Source: Parabacteroides massiliensis (GTDB lineage: Bacteria; Bacteroidota; Bacteroidia; Bacteroidales; Tannerellaceae). From it: 64,000 nucleotides of DNA. Below are positions 1 to 9,091 of the stretch, piece after piece; within the stretch, counting starts at the first letter, position 1, and the number at the start of each line of letters is the position of its first letter. Made by a program: the position numbers and the translations under genes. The stretch lies in the NCBI RefSeq assembly GCF_900155425.1, contig NZ_LT700191.1, forward strand, positions 1,325,198-1,389,197, in the 5' to 3' direction. The notes beneath the pieces are model-generated. The model saw nothing but the letters and a program-made list of their open reading frames with translations, was not told the origin of the DNA and searched no databases.

Positions 1-248
1 AGGGTTTCCATAGCGGAGGCATCCTGACGGACACCACCACGCATGTCGGCGCCCGGTTGTATCATGATCATGTTGGACCCCATCTCGCTGATCTGTGCTT
101 GGATGCTTCGCTTCGAACCTTGTCCGATGGCAAGCATCGTGATCACGGAGGCCACGCCGATGATGATGCCCAGCATCGTGAGGAAGCCGCGCAACTTATT
201 GTTGGCGAGCGCCCGGACAGCTATTTTTATTAGGTTTGTTCCGTTCAT
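1..248 (-). CDS. MacB-type ABC transporter permease, N-terminal part (cut by window edge)
   Basis: The minus-strand frame opens with ATG at 248 and runs off the left edge after about 82 codons. The visible part starts MNGTNLIKIAVRALANNK, followed by a hydrophobic segment (about residues 20-45, TMLGIIIGVASVITMLAIG) and then GSKRSIQAQISEMGSNMIMIQPG. This is the first transmembrane helix and start of the periplasmic MacB core domain of the FtsX/MacB permease family. The ATPase gene lies 30 bp upstream in the operon, then a MacA-like adaptor and a TolC-like channel. Inferred role: inner-membrane part of a tripartite exporter for a small molecule or peptide. The substrate cannot be told. Confidence 0.85.
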   Translation of the reverse strand, partial: MNGTNLIKIAVRALANNKLRGFLTMLGIIIGVASVITMLAIGQGSKRSIQAQISEMGSNMIMIQPGADMRGGVRQDASAMET

Positions 249-278
249 TAGTGAATAATGTGCTAATGTGAATAATTA

Positions 279-1019
279 TTAATCGTCATTCTTTGGCAAC
301 CGTGCCAAAGCTTCTGCTGCGTTCAGGATATTCTTGTTGACCGTGTCGGAGGTGATATGGCCGTCGCGCAATGTGATGTTGCGGCTGCTGTATTGGGCTA
401 TCTCCGGATTGTGGGTCACGAATATGATGGTACGTCCCTCGGCATGCAACTTCTGGAAAAGGACCAATATCTCGAAAGATGTACGGGTATCGAGGTTACC
501 GGTCGCTTCATCGGCGAGGATGACGGCCGGATCGTTTACCAGTGCCCGTGCGATGGCGACGCGTTGCATCTGTCCGCCGGACATCTGGTTGCTTTTATGC
601 ATCAGGCGGTCGCCCAAGCCTACGGCAATCAGCGAATCGACTGCTTTCTTATACCGCTCGGCTGCGCTATAGGATGGGTTGTACATCAGAGGCAGCTCTA
701 CGTTCTCGATCGCTGTCGTTTTAGGCAGCAGGTTGTAGTTCTGAAAGACGAATCCGATCTTGCGGTTGCGCAGGGTGGCACGGGCGTTCTTGCCCATCGT
801 GCGGACAGATGTGCCGTCGAGGTAATATTCCCCGCTGGTCGGCGTATCCAGGCAGCCCAACGTGTTCAGCAAGGTACTCTTTCCTGATCCGGATGTTCCC
901 ATGATGGTGACAAACTCACCTTCGTAGATCGTGAAGGAGACACCGCGCAGGGCGTGGACTGTTTCGTCTCCGACCTTGAAGTCACGCTTGATGTTATCTA
1001 ATTTGATTATCTCTTTCAT
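279..1019 (-). CDS. ABC transporter ATP-binding protein, MacB/LolD type
   Basis: A 246-residue nucleotide-binding subunit. Visible motifs are Walker A GTSGSGKST (about 41-49), Q-loop FQNYNLLP (about 92-99), signature MSGGQMQRVAIARAL (about 146-160), Walker B VILADEATGNLD (about 166-177) and the switch histidine VTHN (about 203). The frame stays open to a GTG at 1046, but the ATG at 1019 gives the normal family start, so I chose it. It lies in the efflux operon between the adaptor and the permease. ATP hydrolysis by the dimer should drive the MacB-like permease. The ATPase and permease are separate genes here, unlike the fused E. coli MacB. Confidence 0.9.
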   Translation of the reverse strand: MKEIIKLDNIKRDFKVGDETVHALRGVSFTIYEGEFVTIMGTSGSGKSTLLNTLGCLDTPTSGEYYLDGTSVRTMGKNARATLRNRKIGFVFQNYNLLPKTTAIENVELPLMYNPSYSAAERYKKAVDSLIAVGLGDRLMHKSNQMSGGQMQRVAIARALVNDPAVILADEATGNLDTRTSFEILVLFQKLHAEGRTIIFVTHNPEIAQYSSRNITLRDGHITSDTVNKNILNAAEALARLPKNDD

Positions 1020-1066
1020 TCTGTTCTGTTTTTTGAGGATAGGCACGAAGCCTACCCTACGCGATT

Positions 1067-1092
1067 AATTGTCAATTCTCAATTGTCAATTC
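1067..1092. repeat. Short direct repeat at a gene junction
   Basis: The 12-mer AATTGTCAATTC occurs twice, 2 bp apart. The second copy overlaps the stop codon of the adaptor gene. Related CAATTGT-type sequence sits at the parE/coaD junction (about 7145-7165), and a GAAAATTG-type run lies before parE (9021-9055). No function is visible. These look like slippage-prone low-complexity junctions. Confidence 0.5.
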
Positions 1093-2300
1093 TTTTTCTT
1101 GCTTCCCGGAGGGCCTGGCATGAACGGGCTTCTTTCTGTTTCAGCTCCGGCAACCGGAGCCATGGAAGAGGCTTCGAGGTCGACAGCCAGTTCTTCACCT
1201 TCGTTCAGGCCGTCGGTTATTTCGATCATGTTGCCACTGGTGGAACCGACGGTAACGGTCCTCGGCTTCAGTTCTTGTCCGTTCTTGATCCATACGAGAC
1301 GTTTTCCGGCAGAGGTTTCCGTGTTGGATTCGGAGACGACGTAGCCCAATTGTGTCAAAATCTGTGTATCCGGTACGAAACGGAGTGCTTTGGTCGGGAC
1401 CGTTAGTACGTTGTCACGTTCCAGTGTGAAGATCGTCACGTTGGCTGTCAGGCGCGGCTTCAATTTCAAATCGGGATTGTCGGCCGATATCACTACTTCG
1501 TAGGTAACGACCGTCGAGGTAGAAGAAGTGCTGCTGGAGCTTTCGCTGTCGCCGAGGCGTATCTGCATGACTGTGCCTTCGAAAACATCGTTCGGATAGG
1601 CATCGACAGTGAAGGAGACGCGTTGTCCGTTTTCTACGTTACCTATATCGGCCTCATCCACATCGGCGATCACCTGCATCTTGGTCAGGTCGGCTGCGAT
1701 GGTGAACAGGGTCGGAGTTTCGAAGCCGGCGGCCACAGTCTGTCCTTCTTCAACGGCGCGGTTGATCACAACGCCGTCGATCGGGCTGGTGATGGTCGCA
1801 TATTCGAGGTTACGTTTTACCTTGACCATTGACGCCTGGTTCTGTTCGTAGGCGGCTTTTGCCTTTTCGTAGTTGTATGTGGACGTTTCGTAGTCCGAGT
1901 CGCTGATCAGTTTCTTTTCGAAGAGGATCTTGTTACGGGCGTAGTTCTTCTGTTGATACTCGTATTCGCTCTTGCTGCTTGCCAGTTGTGCCTCGGCGGA
2001 TGCGAGTTCGGCTTTCAGGTTGACCTTGTCCATTTCGGCGATCAGCTGTCCTGCTTTGACCACGTCGTTGTAGTCTGCATACAACTTGTCGATGATGCCG
2101 GACACCTGCGTACCGACTTCGACTTCCGTTACCGGTTCGACTGTTCCGGTTGCCGTTACCGTGTTTGAGATGGAACTGCGGCCCACTTTGGCGGTTTCGA
2201 GCCGGATACCGCCTTTCGACGTTTTACCCGTGAAGAGCCAGATGCCGCCGGCTACGACCAGTACGCCTACTATACCGATGATTAGTTTCTTCTTGTTCAT
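1086..2300 (-). CDS. Efflux periplasmic adaptor, HlyD/MacA family
   Basis: A 404-residue membrane-fusion protein. An N-terminal hydrophobic anchor (about 5-23) is followed by the lipoyl-domain segment GTVEPVTEVEVGTQVSG (about 53-69), an alanine/glutamate/lysine-rich helical hairpin (about 95-165), the returning lipoyl half (TITSPIDGVVINRAVEEGQT) and beta-barrel/membrane-proximal domains. A serine/threonine-rich loop near residue 255 (SESSSSTSSTSTV) is a local insertion. It bridges the inner-membrane ABC parts and the TolC-like channel encoded just upstream. The ATG at 2300 directly precedes the anchor, so the start is secure. Known for the family: it stimulates the MacB ATPase and forms the periplasmic duct. 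Confidence 0.9.
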   Translation of the reverse strand: MNKKKLIIGIVGVLVVAGGIWLFTGKTSKGGIRLETAKVGRSSISNTVTATGTVEPVTEVEVGTQVSGIIDKLYADYNDVVKAGQLIAEMDKVNLKAELASAEAQLASSKSEYEYQQKNYARNKILFEKKLISDSDYETSTYNYEKAKAAYEQNQASMVKVKRNLEYATITSPIDGVVINRAVEEGQTVAAGFETPTLFTIAADLTKMQVIADVDEADIGNVENGQRVSFTVDAYPNDVFEGTVMQIRLGDSESSSSTSSTSTVVTYEVVISADNPDLKLKPRLTANVTIFTLERDNVLTVPTKALRFVPDTQILTQLGYVVSESNTETSAGKRLVWIKNGQELKPRTVTVGSTSGNMIEITDGLNEGEELAVDLEASSMAPVAGAETERSPFMPGPPGSKKKN

Positions 2301-2433
2301 ATCTTTATCTGTTTTTATTTCTTCTTTGTTAGCGGTTCCTTTTGTGAGGTCCCTGCCAGAGTAACTCGAAGCAGGGACCGAAACAAAAAGAGAGTGAATA
2401 TATTCATTAGCAGTTCACTCCTAATGCATTGTC

Positions 2434-3789
2434 TTAAAACAAATTGATATCTTCTCCCTGGTAGAAGCGCAACAAGCCTGCGTTCAGGATGGCCGTATAT
2501 TTGGCCTGGAGCGTTTCTTGCTGTGCGCTTAACAGGTTGTTTTTTTCCGTGAGCAGCTCAACCGTGTTTTTCATGCCGACGTTGAACTGTTCGCTGACGA
2601 GTGAATAGCTTGTCTCCGTACTCTTCAACTTTTGGGAGGCTGCCACATATTGTTGTTGTGCGCTGTTGGCGGTCAGCCAAAGGTTTTCGATGGTCTTGTA
2701 GAGTGTCTTCTGGTTATCCAACAGATCGAGCTGGCTGGTCTGCTTTTGCAGCTTGGCCTTGTTTATGGAGCTTTTTGTCTGTCGTTTGTCGAAGATGGGG
2801 ATGCTGAGGGTCAGTCCCAACGAGTTGTTCCAGTTCCGTTTGACCTGTTCGCTGAAGCTGAAGTCGCTACCGTTGGCATTTGTGCTTCCGATACCTGCGC
2901 TGAGGCTTAAGGTCGGGAGATAGCCTGCACGTGCCATCTTGATGCTCAGGTCCGAGGTCTCCACATTCAGCTTTCCGGCTTCTATTTCGGGGCGGAGGCT
3001 GAGAGCAGTGTTGTAGACATCGTCTTTTGAGGGGAGCGGGATCAGGACGTTGCTGTCGTTCAACTGTGGCAGATAGAGATCCATTTCGATGTCTCCGTCG
3101 AGTTCCAACAGTTGCTTCAATTGCAATTTGTAGTCTTGCAGGGTAGCTTCGGAAGTCACCAACTGGTAGTTGTCGCTACTGACCTGTGCTTCCAGTTGGG
3201 CGAGGTCGCTTGAAGCGATGCTCCCGACGTTGAAAAGTTCCTGTCCTCGTTCATATTGCTTCTGGCTCACATCCAGCGTCGACCGGTTCACTTTGACGGC
3301 CTCGGCGGAGTAGAGGATCTGCACATACAACTGGGTGATATTTTCTTCGATCGAGTTTTCGCTTTCGTTCACGTTCAGTTCAGCGATGCGGTTGTTCAAC
3401 ATCTGTTGCTTGACGGTGTTCACACGCTTGCTGCCGTTATACACGGTCCAGTTGGCATCGATGCCGTAGCTGCCGTTGTACGAAGTCTTGCTTTGGCTTG
3501 TCGTGATGTTATCGCCACTGATGATAGTACCGCTTGCACTGTTCGGACGGTTGACGACACGCTGGCTGACATTTCCGCTCAGGGAAGGCAGAAAATCCGC
3601 CTTGGCTGTCTTTACGTCTTCTTGGGCACTTTCGACATTGATACGGTTTCGCTGAATGGTGATGTTATGCTCCAATGCATAATCGATACAATCGCGAAGC
3701 GTCCATTGCTTGGGTGCGTCTTCCTCTGCTTTCATCCCGGCAGGCAGGAGAAGCAGGCAAGAGAGGAGTATGGAAGAAATCTGTTTCAT
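2434..3789 (-). CDS. TolC family outer-membrane efflux protein
   Basis: A protein of about 451 residues. The signal peptide MKQISSILLSCLLLLPAG is followed by two repeats of the outer-membrane efflux domain, rich in long amphipathic helices, e.g. TLRDCIDYALEHNITIQRN near the start and a second half from about residue 250. The frame stays open to a TTG at 3816, but the ATG at 3789 gives a clean signal peptide. It is the first gene of the tolC-macA-ATPase-permease operon and has a good promoter upstream. In the assembled pump it should be the trimeric outer-membrane exit duct. Confidence 0.9.
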   Translation of the reverse strand: MKQISSILLSCLLLLPAGMKAEEDAPKQWTLRDCIDYALEHNITIQRNRINVESAQEDVKTAKADFLPSLSGNVSQRVVNRPNSASGTIISGDNITTSQSKTSYNGSYGIDANWTVYNGSKRVNTVKQQMLNNRIAELNVNESENSIEENITQLYVQILYSAEAVKVNRSTLDVSQKQYERGQELFNVGSIASSDLAQLEAQVSSDNYQLVTSEATLQDYKLQLKQLLELDGDIEMDLYLPQLNDSNVLIPLPSKDDVYNTALSLRPEIEAGKLNVETSDLSIKMARAGYLPTLSLSAGIGSTNANGSDFSFSEQVKRNWNNSLGLTLSIPIFDKRQTKSSINKAKLQKQTSQLDLLDNQKTLYKTIENLWLTANSAQQQYVAASQKLKSTETSYSLVSEQFNVGMKNTVELLTEKNNLLSAQQETLQAKYTAILNAGLLRFYQGEDINLF

Positions 3790-3838
3790 AATGCTTTCGT
3801 TTTTGCAACCTAACAATCTTTTTACCTTTTTACGAAAG

Positions 3839-3869
3839 CAAAACTACAACGAGATAAAAAACTGTACAA
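3839..3869 (-). promoter_or_regulatory. Promoter of the efflux operon
   Basis: On the minus strand the -7 element TAGTTTTG (3839-3846) matches the Bacteroidetes TAnnTTTG consensus. A TTG (3867-3869) lies 20 nt upstream of it. The box is about 50 nt before the TolC start codon. This is a pattern match only. Confidence 0.55.
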
Positions 3870-3929
3870 TCAGATTAGAAAAAGAGGAATGTTTCCTCGA
3901 CAAAACGGGATTTTCTATCGATGAACGGT

Positions 3930-4478
3930 TTAGTAAAAGACAATTCCGGCGATACCTGCCAGGATGATCATCAGGATCGGGTTGATCTTAAATTTCCAGG
4001 TAAGGAGAAACGCGGCCCCGAAGATCAGGAAGCTTTTGTAGTCGATGAAGTTCTCGTTGTTCATCAACAGCAGTGCGGCGGCGGCAATCAAGCCGACCGT
4101 TGCCGGGCGAAGGCCGTAGAAAGCGGCTGCCACATATTTATTGTTCCTGAATTTGGCAAAGGCGTATGAAATGACGAGCACTAACAGGAAAGAGGGCAGG
4201 CAGACGGCAAATGTCGTCAGGCAGGAACCTAATATGGCTATCGCGGGGGAATAGCCGGCGTTGTGGATGGCTGTATATCCGATATAGGTAGCGCTGTTGA
4301 TCCCGATCGGGCCAGGGGTCATTTGCGAGATTGCGACGATATCCGTAAATTCCTGTGACGAGATCCACCCGTAGCGGTCCACCACGTCCGCCTGTATCAG
4401 GGAGAGCATCGCGTAGCCGCCGCCGAAACCGAATATTCCGATTTTCAGATATACGTAGAATAATTGTAACCAGATCAT
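3930..4478 (-). CDS. Chromate transporter, second half-size subunit
   Basis: A 182-residue membrane protein of the CHR family, short form. It has the N-terminal signature FGFGGGYAMLSLIQADVVDRYGW and the conserved proline segment MTPGPIGINSATYIGY, then about five hydrophobic helices. Its ATG at 4478 follows the stop of the first half by 1 bp, so the two are translated together. Known for the family: paired short CHR proteins do the job of one long ChrA, exporting chromate. In a gut anaerobe the real substrate may be another oxyanion, which is inference. Confidence 0.85.
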   Translation of the reverse strand: MIWLQLFYVYLKIGIFGFGGGYAMLSLIQADVVDRYGWISSQEFTDIVAISQMTPGPIGINSATYIGYTAIHNAGYSPAIAILGSCLTTFAVCLPSFLLVLVISYAFAKFRNNKYVAAAFYGLRPATVGLIAAAALLLMNNENFIDYKSFLIFGAAFLLTWKFKINPILMIILAGIAGIVFY

Positions 4479-4479
4479 A

Positions 4480-5010
4480 TCAATCTTTCTTTATTTTCAG
4501 TCCGTAAACAAGTCCTCCTATGATAGCTGCCAGGATGACCCACACGGGAGACAGGCCACATTTCCAGATCAGCAGTGCGGCAGCGATAGGGATAATCAGT
4601 TCTTTATAACTCATCTTGATCGAACGCGCCGTCGTCAGGCAAGGTACGGCAATCAGGGCGACAACCGCCGGGCGCAATCCTTTGAATGCCTTCTCCACCC
4701 ATATATTGTCCTGCACGTGCGTAAAGAACAGCGCGATAGCCAAAATGATAAAAAAGGAGGGAAGAATGCTGCCCAAGGCACAAACAATGCCCCCCGGTAT
4801 TCTTTTCAACTTATATCCTACAAAAATGGAAATATTTACGGCAAAGATGCCGGGCAAGGACTGGGCAACGGAAAAGAGATCGATGAAATCTTCCTTCGAA
4901 AGCCATCCTCTATCTACTACTTCCCGTTGTATCAGGGGCAGCATCGCATATCCTCCCCCGATAGTGAAAGTCCCTATTTTAACGAATGTCAGAAAAAGCG
5001 TCCAGTACAT
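4480..5010 (-). CDS. Chromate transporter, first half-size subunit
   Basis: A 176-residue CHR-domain membrane protein, homologous to its neighbour and probably the product of an old duplication. It shows FTIGGGYAMLPLIQREVVDRGWL and the SLPGIFAVNISIFVGYK segment where the partner has TPGPIGINSATYIGY. Several hydrophobic helices follow and a short basic tail KIKKD ends it. The gene starts 15 bp after the S41 peptidase stop, so it may be read with the parE-coaD-peptidase genes. Expected location is the inner membrane. Confidence 0.85.
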   Translation of the reverse strand: MYWTLFLTFVKIGTFTIGGGYAMLPLIQREVVDRGWLSKEDFIDLFSVAQSLPGIFAVNISIFVGYKLKRIPGGIVCALGSILPSFFIILAIALFFTHVQDNIWVEKAFKGLRPAVVALIAVPCLTTARSIKMSYKELIIPIAAALLIWKCGLSPVWVILAAIIGGLVYGLKIKKD

Positions 5011-5025
5011 AAACTAAATTTGTAT

Positions 5026-6618
5026 TTACCGTCCCAATTCTTTTTCGTACCGCTGTTCGTCGTTGATGAGGCGCAAGGCTTCCTGGAAACTTTCGTTGTC
5101 GTCGTTGATGACCTGGAAGTATTCGGTCATGTCGTACAGGTCGCGTGCGATAAGCGCCTTGATCTGTAGCATGATAAGCGGCTTGGAACGGTTATATTGT
5201 TCTTCCTTGAACTCGATCTTTTCGTCTTTAGCCAGTGCGACCAGTTCCTGCATCATATCGTCCGTCACGTTGAAGTCCTGCTTGTATTGGACGAACTTCG
5301 GGTATTTCTTGTTCAGTTCGGCACGATGGCGGTCCAGATAGTTCATGGCGATGCGGTTCACCAGGCCGGCAGCCACGACGCTGCGGTGATAATCCGTGTA
5401 GCGCGACGTGTCGACCGGGATAAAGACATCCGGCATGATACCTCCGCCGCCATACACGATGCGTTTCGTTTCCAGCGTGTTGTACTTCATTGAGTCGGGG
5501 AAATGAATACTGTCTGCGCTCATCAGCTCGCCTCGGTTGTAGCGGTCGATCAGGTCGTGGTTGTATTGCTCTTGATTGCCGTTTTCATACGGTTTCTGGA
5601 TGGAACGGCCCGTAGGCGTATAATAGCGGGCAACCGTTAGGCGGATCATCGAACCGTCAGGCATAGGGATCGGTTTCTGTACCAACCCTTTCCCGAACGT
5701 GCGGCGGCCTACGACCACGCCTCGGTCCCAATCCTGCACTGCGCCGGAAAGGATTTCACTGGCGGATGCGGATGTTTCGTCTACCAGCACGACCAGGCGT
5801 CCCTCTTCAAAGTTTCCGCGAGCCGAAGATTTGGCTTCTTCGCGCGGTTGCTTGTTCCCTTCGGTATAAACGATCAGCTTGTCCTTGCCCAAAAACTCGT
5901 CGGCCAGGTCGATCGCGATGTTCAGATATCCCCCGCCGTTTCCCTGCAAATCGAGGATCAGGTTTTTCATTCCCTGTTTCTTCAGTTTCTCCAAGGCTTC
6001 CCGGAATTCGTCGGCCGACGAAGCGGCAAAGCGGTTCAGTTTGATGTATCCGGTAGTCTTATCTGCCATATAAGCGGCATCCAGGCTGTATACCGGAATT
6101 TTTCCACGTGTGATCTTGAACTCGATCAGGTCGGGCACTCCGCCACGCAGGACTTTCACCCGCACTTCCGTGTTCTTCGGGCCGCGCAGGCGTTTCATCA
6201 CATCCGTGTTCTTCATCTTGACGCCGGCAATTAGCGTGTCGTCCACCATGATGATGCGGTCGCCGGCCATCAGGCCGACCTTTTCCGACGGTCCTCCGGG
6301 AATTACCTGGATCACATATAAAGTATCCGTCAGCATGTTGAACTGGATGCCGATCCCGTCGAAGTTGCCCTGCAACGGTTCCGTCATCTCTTTCGTCTCT
6401 TCCGGGTCCGTATAGGTAGAGTGGGGGTCCAGCTTTTCCAGCATGCCGACGATGGCATCTTCCACCAACTTCGTTTCGTTTGTAGAGTCTACATATAGGT
6501 TGGAGATGGCATACAGGGCCAACTGGAGCTTGCGGGCTTCTACATTGTTGCCGCGCTGTGCCGACATCGAAGCGGCAAACACACTCAATATGAGGAGTGG
6601 AAGGAAAATTCGTTTCAT
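5026..6618 (-). CDS. S41 family C-terminal processing peptidase
   Basis: A 530-residue CtpA-like protease. It has a signal peptide (MKRIFLPLLILSVFAASMSA), a PDZ domain (about 85-165, with GIGIQFNM and AGDRIIMVDD) and the S41 core. The nucleophile serine is in ETSASASEIL (about 286) and the lysine in RTFGKGLVQ (about 310). Family function is periplasmic cleavage of proteins near their C-terminus, with roles in envelope maintenance. A C-terminal extension of about 150 residues follows the core. It is 11 bp downstream of coaD in the same direction. Confidence 0.92.
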   Translation of the reverse strand: MKRIFLPLLILSVFAASMSAQRGNNVEARKLQLALYAISNLYVDSTNETKLVEDAIVGMLEKLDPHSTYTDPEETKEMTEPLQGNFDGIGIQFNMLTDTLYVIQVIPGGPSEKVGLMAGDRIIMVDDTLIAGVKMKNTDVMKRLRGPKNTEVRVKVLRGGVPDLIEFKITRGKIPVYSLDAAYMADKTTGYIKLNRFAASSADEFREALEKLKKQGMKNLILDLQGNGGGYLNIAIDLADEFLGKDKLIVYTEGNKQPREEAKSSARGNFEEGRLVVLVDETSASASEILSGAVQDWDRGVVVGRRTFGKGLVQKPIPMPDGSMIRLTVARYYTPTGRSIQKPYENGNQEQYNHDLIDRYNRGELMSADSIHFPDSMKYNTLETKRIVYGGGGIMPDVFIPVDTSRYTDYHRSVVAAGLVNRIAMNYLDRHRAELNKKYPKFVQYKQDFNVTDDMMQELVALAKDEKIEFKEEQYNRSKPLIMLQIKALIARDLYDMTEYFQVINDDNESFQEALRLINDEQRYEKELGR

Positions 6619-6629
6619 TGTTTTATTTT

Positions 6630-7142
6630 TTAATAAAGGTTTGTCCCTTTCGGCACAAACTGCGAAATATCTTTGCCGTAACGCAGCAACTCCCGCACGA
6701 TGCTGGAACTGATATGCGTATGTTCCGGTTCCGTAAAAAGAATAAAAGTCTCGATCCCGCTCAGCTTGCGGTTCACGTCGGCTATGCTCTTTTCATATTC
6801 GAAATCGTTCACCGTACGAATGCCGCGCAGGATAAAACCGGCATTCATCTGTCGGGCGAAATCGACCGTCAGCGAGTCGTACGACATGACCCGTACGCGC
6901 GGTTCATCCTTGTAGAGTTCCCGGATTGCCTCCAATCGTTTCTCCAACGAGAAATGGGTCCGCTTCGTGTCGTTGATACCGATCGAAATGATGATCTCGT
7001 CCACCAGTTCGAGCCCACGGCTTACCAGCGATTCGTGCCCGATCGTGAAAGGGTCGAACGTCCCGGGAAAAAGAGCGATTCTTTTTGATTGACAATTATC
7101 GGCCGATTCCTGTCTCTCTCCTGTTTTTATCTTATTCTCCAT
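6630..7142 (-). CDS. coaD: Phosphopantetheine adenylyltransferase
   Basis: CoaD joins ATP and 4'-phosphopantetheine to dephospho-CoA, the penultimate step of coenzyme A synthesis, in the cytoplasm. The nucleotidyltransferase signature [16 protein letters not shown] contains the TxGH motif, and the C-terminal [10 protein letters not shown] is typical of CoaD. I placed the start at the ATG at 7142. The frame reaches back to a TTG at 7157 overlapping parE. About 20 residues of poorly conserved lysine-rich leader precede the first strand, so the real start could be later. It sits between parE and the S41 peptidase. Confidence 0.93.
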   Translation of the reverse strand: MENKIKTGERQESADNCQSKRIALFPGTFDPFTIGHESLVSRGLELVDEIIISIGINDTKRTHFSLEKRLEAIRELYKDEPRVRVMSYDSLTVDFARQMNAGFILRGIRTVNDFEYEKSIADVNRKLSGIETFILFTEPEHTHISSSIVRELLRYGKDISQFVPKGTNLY

Positions 7143-7153
7143 ATTCTCAATTG

Positions 7154-9019
7154 TCAATTGACAACGTCTTCTTCTACAACTAAGTTATCTATGATAAAGT
7201 TCTGTCGTTCCATGGTGTTCTTGCCCATGTAGAACTCCAGCATATCTTTCACCAGGTCTTCTTTCTTCATGGTTACCGGGTCCAGGCGGATATCTTTTCC
7301 GATAAAATGCTTGAACTCGTCCGGCGAGATCTCTCCCAACCCTTTGAATCGGGTGATCTCGGCGCTTTTCCCGGCGGCGGCGATTGCGTTCACGCGTTCT
7401 TCCTCGCTGTAGCAATACCAAGTCTTCTGCTTGTTGCGCACGCGGAACAGCGGCGTTTGCAGGATATAGACATGATTCCGCTTGATCAGGTCCGGGAAGA
7501 ACTGGAGAAAGAAGGTGATCAGCAACAGGCGGATGTGCATACCGTCCACATCGGCATCGGTCGCAATGATCACTTTGTTATAGCGCAAACCTTCCAATCC
7601 GTCTTCTATGTTCAATGCAGCCTGTAGCAGGTTGAACTCTTCGTTCTCATACACGATCTTCTTGGTCAGCCCGAAACTGTTCAACGGCTTACCGCGAAGG
7701 CTGAACACTGCTTGCAGGTTCGGATCGCGGCTTTTCGTGATGGAGCCGCTTGCCGAGTCTCCCTCGGTGATGAAGATGCAACTGTCTTCCAGGTTGTCGC
7801 CTTTTGTGTCGTTCAGGTGGATACGGCAGTCGCGCAGCTTCTTGTTGTGCAGGTTCGCCTTCTTAGCCCGTTCGCGGGCCAGCTTGGTCACACCGGCGAT
7901 CGCCTTGCGTTCCTTTTCCGATTCCTGTATCTTGCGCAGCAGGGCATCCGATGTCTCTGCGTTCTTGTGCAGGTAGTTGTCCAGTTCCTTCTTGATGAAG
8001 TCCCCGACAAACTTGCCGACCGAAGGCCCGTCCGGTCCCATGTCTTTCGAACCTAACTTGGTCTTTGTCTGGCTTTCGAACACAGGTTCTTCCACCTTGA
8101 TGCTGATGGCCGCCACCACGCCGGCGCGTATGTCCGAATATTCGAAATTCTTGTTGTAATATTCCTTTATGACACGTCCCAACGCTTCGCGGAAAGCGGA
8201 AAGGTGCGTGCCTCCTTGCGTCGTGTGCTGGCCGTTGACGAACGAGTAGTATTCTTCACCGTACTGGTTACTGTGGGTAATGACCACCTCTATGTCTTCT
8301 CCCTTCAAATGGATGATCGGATATAAAGGCTCTGTCGTCATGTTCTCGTTCAGCAGGTCCACGAGGCCGTTGCGTGAGTGGAACTTCTTGCCGTTGAAGA
8401 CGATCGTCAGTCCGGAATTGAGGAACACGTAGTTCTTCAGCAGGCTCTCGATGTATTCGTCCTTATACTGGTAATCCTTGAATATCTCCTTGTCCGGAAT
8501 AAAGTAGATAAGCGTTCCGTTCGGCTCTTCCGCCGGGCAGATAGGCGCGTCTTCCGTAATGATCGCCTTGCTGTATTCCACCCGCTTGCATTCGCCGTCC
8601 CGGTAACTGGCGATCAGGAAATAGCTGCTCAGCGCATTCACCGCCTTAATGCCGACCCCGTTCAATCCGACCGACTTTTTGAAAGCCTTGCTGTCGTACT
8701 TCGCTCCGGTATTCATCTTGCTGGAGACATCGACCACCTTGCCCAGTGGAACACCGCGGCCATAGTCGCGTACGGAGACGGTGCCTTCTTCGACGGTCAC
8801 TTCTATGGTTTTACCGTAACCCATCATATATTCGTCGATGGAGTTATCCAGCACCTCTTTCAGCAATACATAAATACCGTCATCGGCATAACTACCGTCT
8901 CCTAACTTCCCGATATACATACCGGGGCGGCGACGGATATGTTCCATCCAGTCAAGCGTCTTGATGTCGTCATCGTTGTACGCTGTCGGCTGTTGCATTG
9001 TTGAATTAAGTTCGTCCAT
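7154..9019 (-). CDS. parE: DNA topoisomerase IV subunit B
   Basis: A 621-residue type IIA topoisomerase ATPase subunit. It has the GHKL ATP site ([37 protein letters not shown]), the N-terminal RRRPGMYIG, the Toprim motif TEGDSASGS and the metal-binding [12 protein letters not shown]. Its length and lack of the GyrB insertion fit ParE better than GyrB. It decatenates and relaxes DNA together with ParC. The frame is open to a GTG at 9082, but the ATG at 9019 ([10 protein letters not shown]) is the likely start, and the ATG at 8998 is an alternative. A run of GAAAATTG-like repeats (9021-9055) lies directly before the start. Confidence 0.92.
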   Translation of the reverse strand: MDELNSTMQQPTAYNDDDIKTLDWMEHIRRRPGMYIGKLGDGSYADDGIYVLLKEVLDNSIDEYMMGYGKTIEVTVEEGTVSVRDYGRGVPLGKVVDVSSKMNTGAKYDSKAFKKSVGLNGVGIKAVNALSSYFLIASYRDGECKRVEYSKAIITEDAPICPAEEPNGTLIYFIPDKEIFKDYQYKDEYIESLLKNYVFLNSGLTIVFNGKKFHSRNGLVDLLNENMTTEPLYPIIHLKGEDIEVVITHSNQYGEEYYSFVNGQHTTQGGTHLSAFREALGRVIKEYYNKNFEYSDIRAGVVAAISIKVEEPVFESQTKTKLGSKDMGPDGPSVGKFVGDFIKKELDNYLHKNAETSDALLRKIQESEKERKAIAGVTKLARERAKKANLHNKKLRDCRIHLNDTKGDNLEDSCIFITEGDSASGSITKSRDPNLQAVFSLRGKPLNSFGLTKKIVYENEEFNLLQAALNIEDGLEGLRYNKVIIATDADVDGMHIRLLLITFFLQFFPDLIKRNHVYILQTPLFRVRNKQKTWYCYSEEERVNAIAAAGKSAEITRFKGLGEISPDEFKHFIGKDIRLDPVTMKKEDLVKDMLEFYMGKNTMERQNFIIDNLVVEEDVVN

Positions 9020-9091
9020 TTTGAAAATTGAAAATTGAAAGTTGAAAATTGAAAGACTGGGAATAAGAAAATAAAGAATCACTTTCCCCTT

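Noticed and set aside
357-887. 176-residue plus-strand open frame
   Set aside because: Shadow of the ABC ATPase, which carries all expected motifs on the minus strand.
6094-6112. Second parS-like site (CACGTG core within the S41 gene)
   Set aside because: Only the central CACGTG and a few bases match. Several other CACGTG cores (for example near 33349 and 47258) fail in the same way.
9021-9055. GAAAATTG-type repeats before parE as an operator
   Set aside because: Simple A+T-rich repeats of this kind also occur at other junctions in the window (1067-1092, about 7145-7165). No consistent spacing to a promoter is seen.
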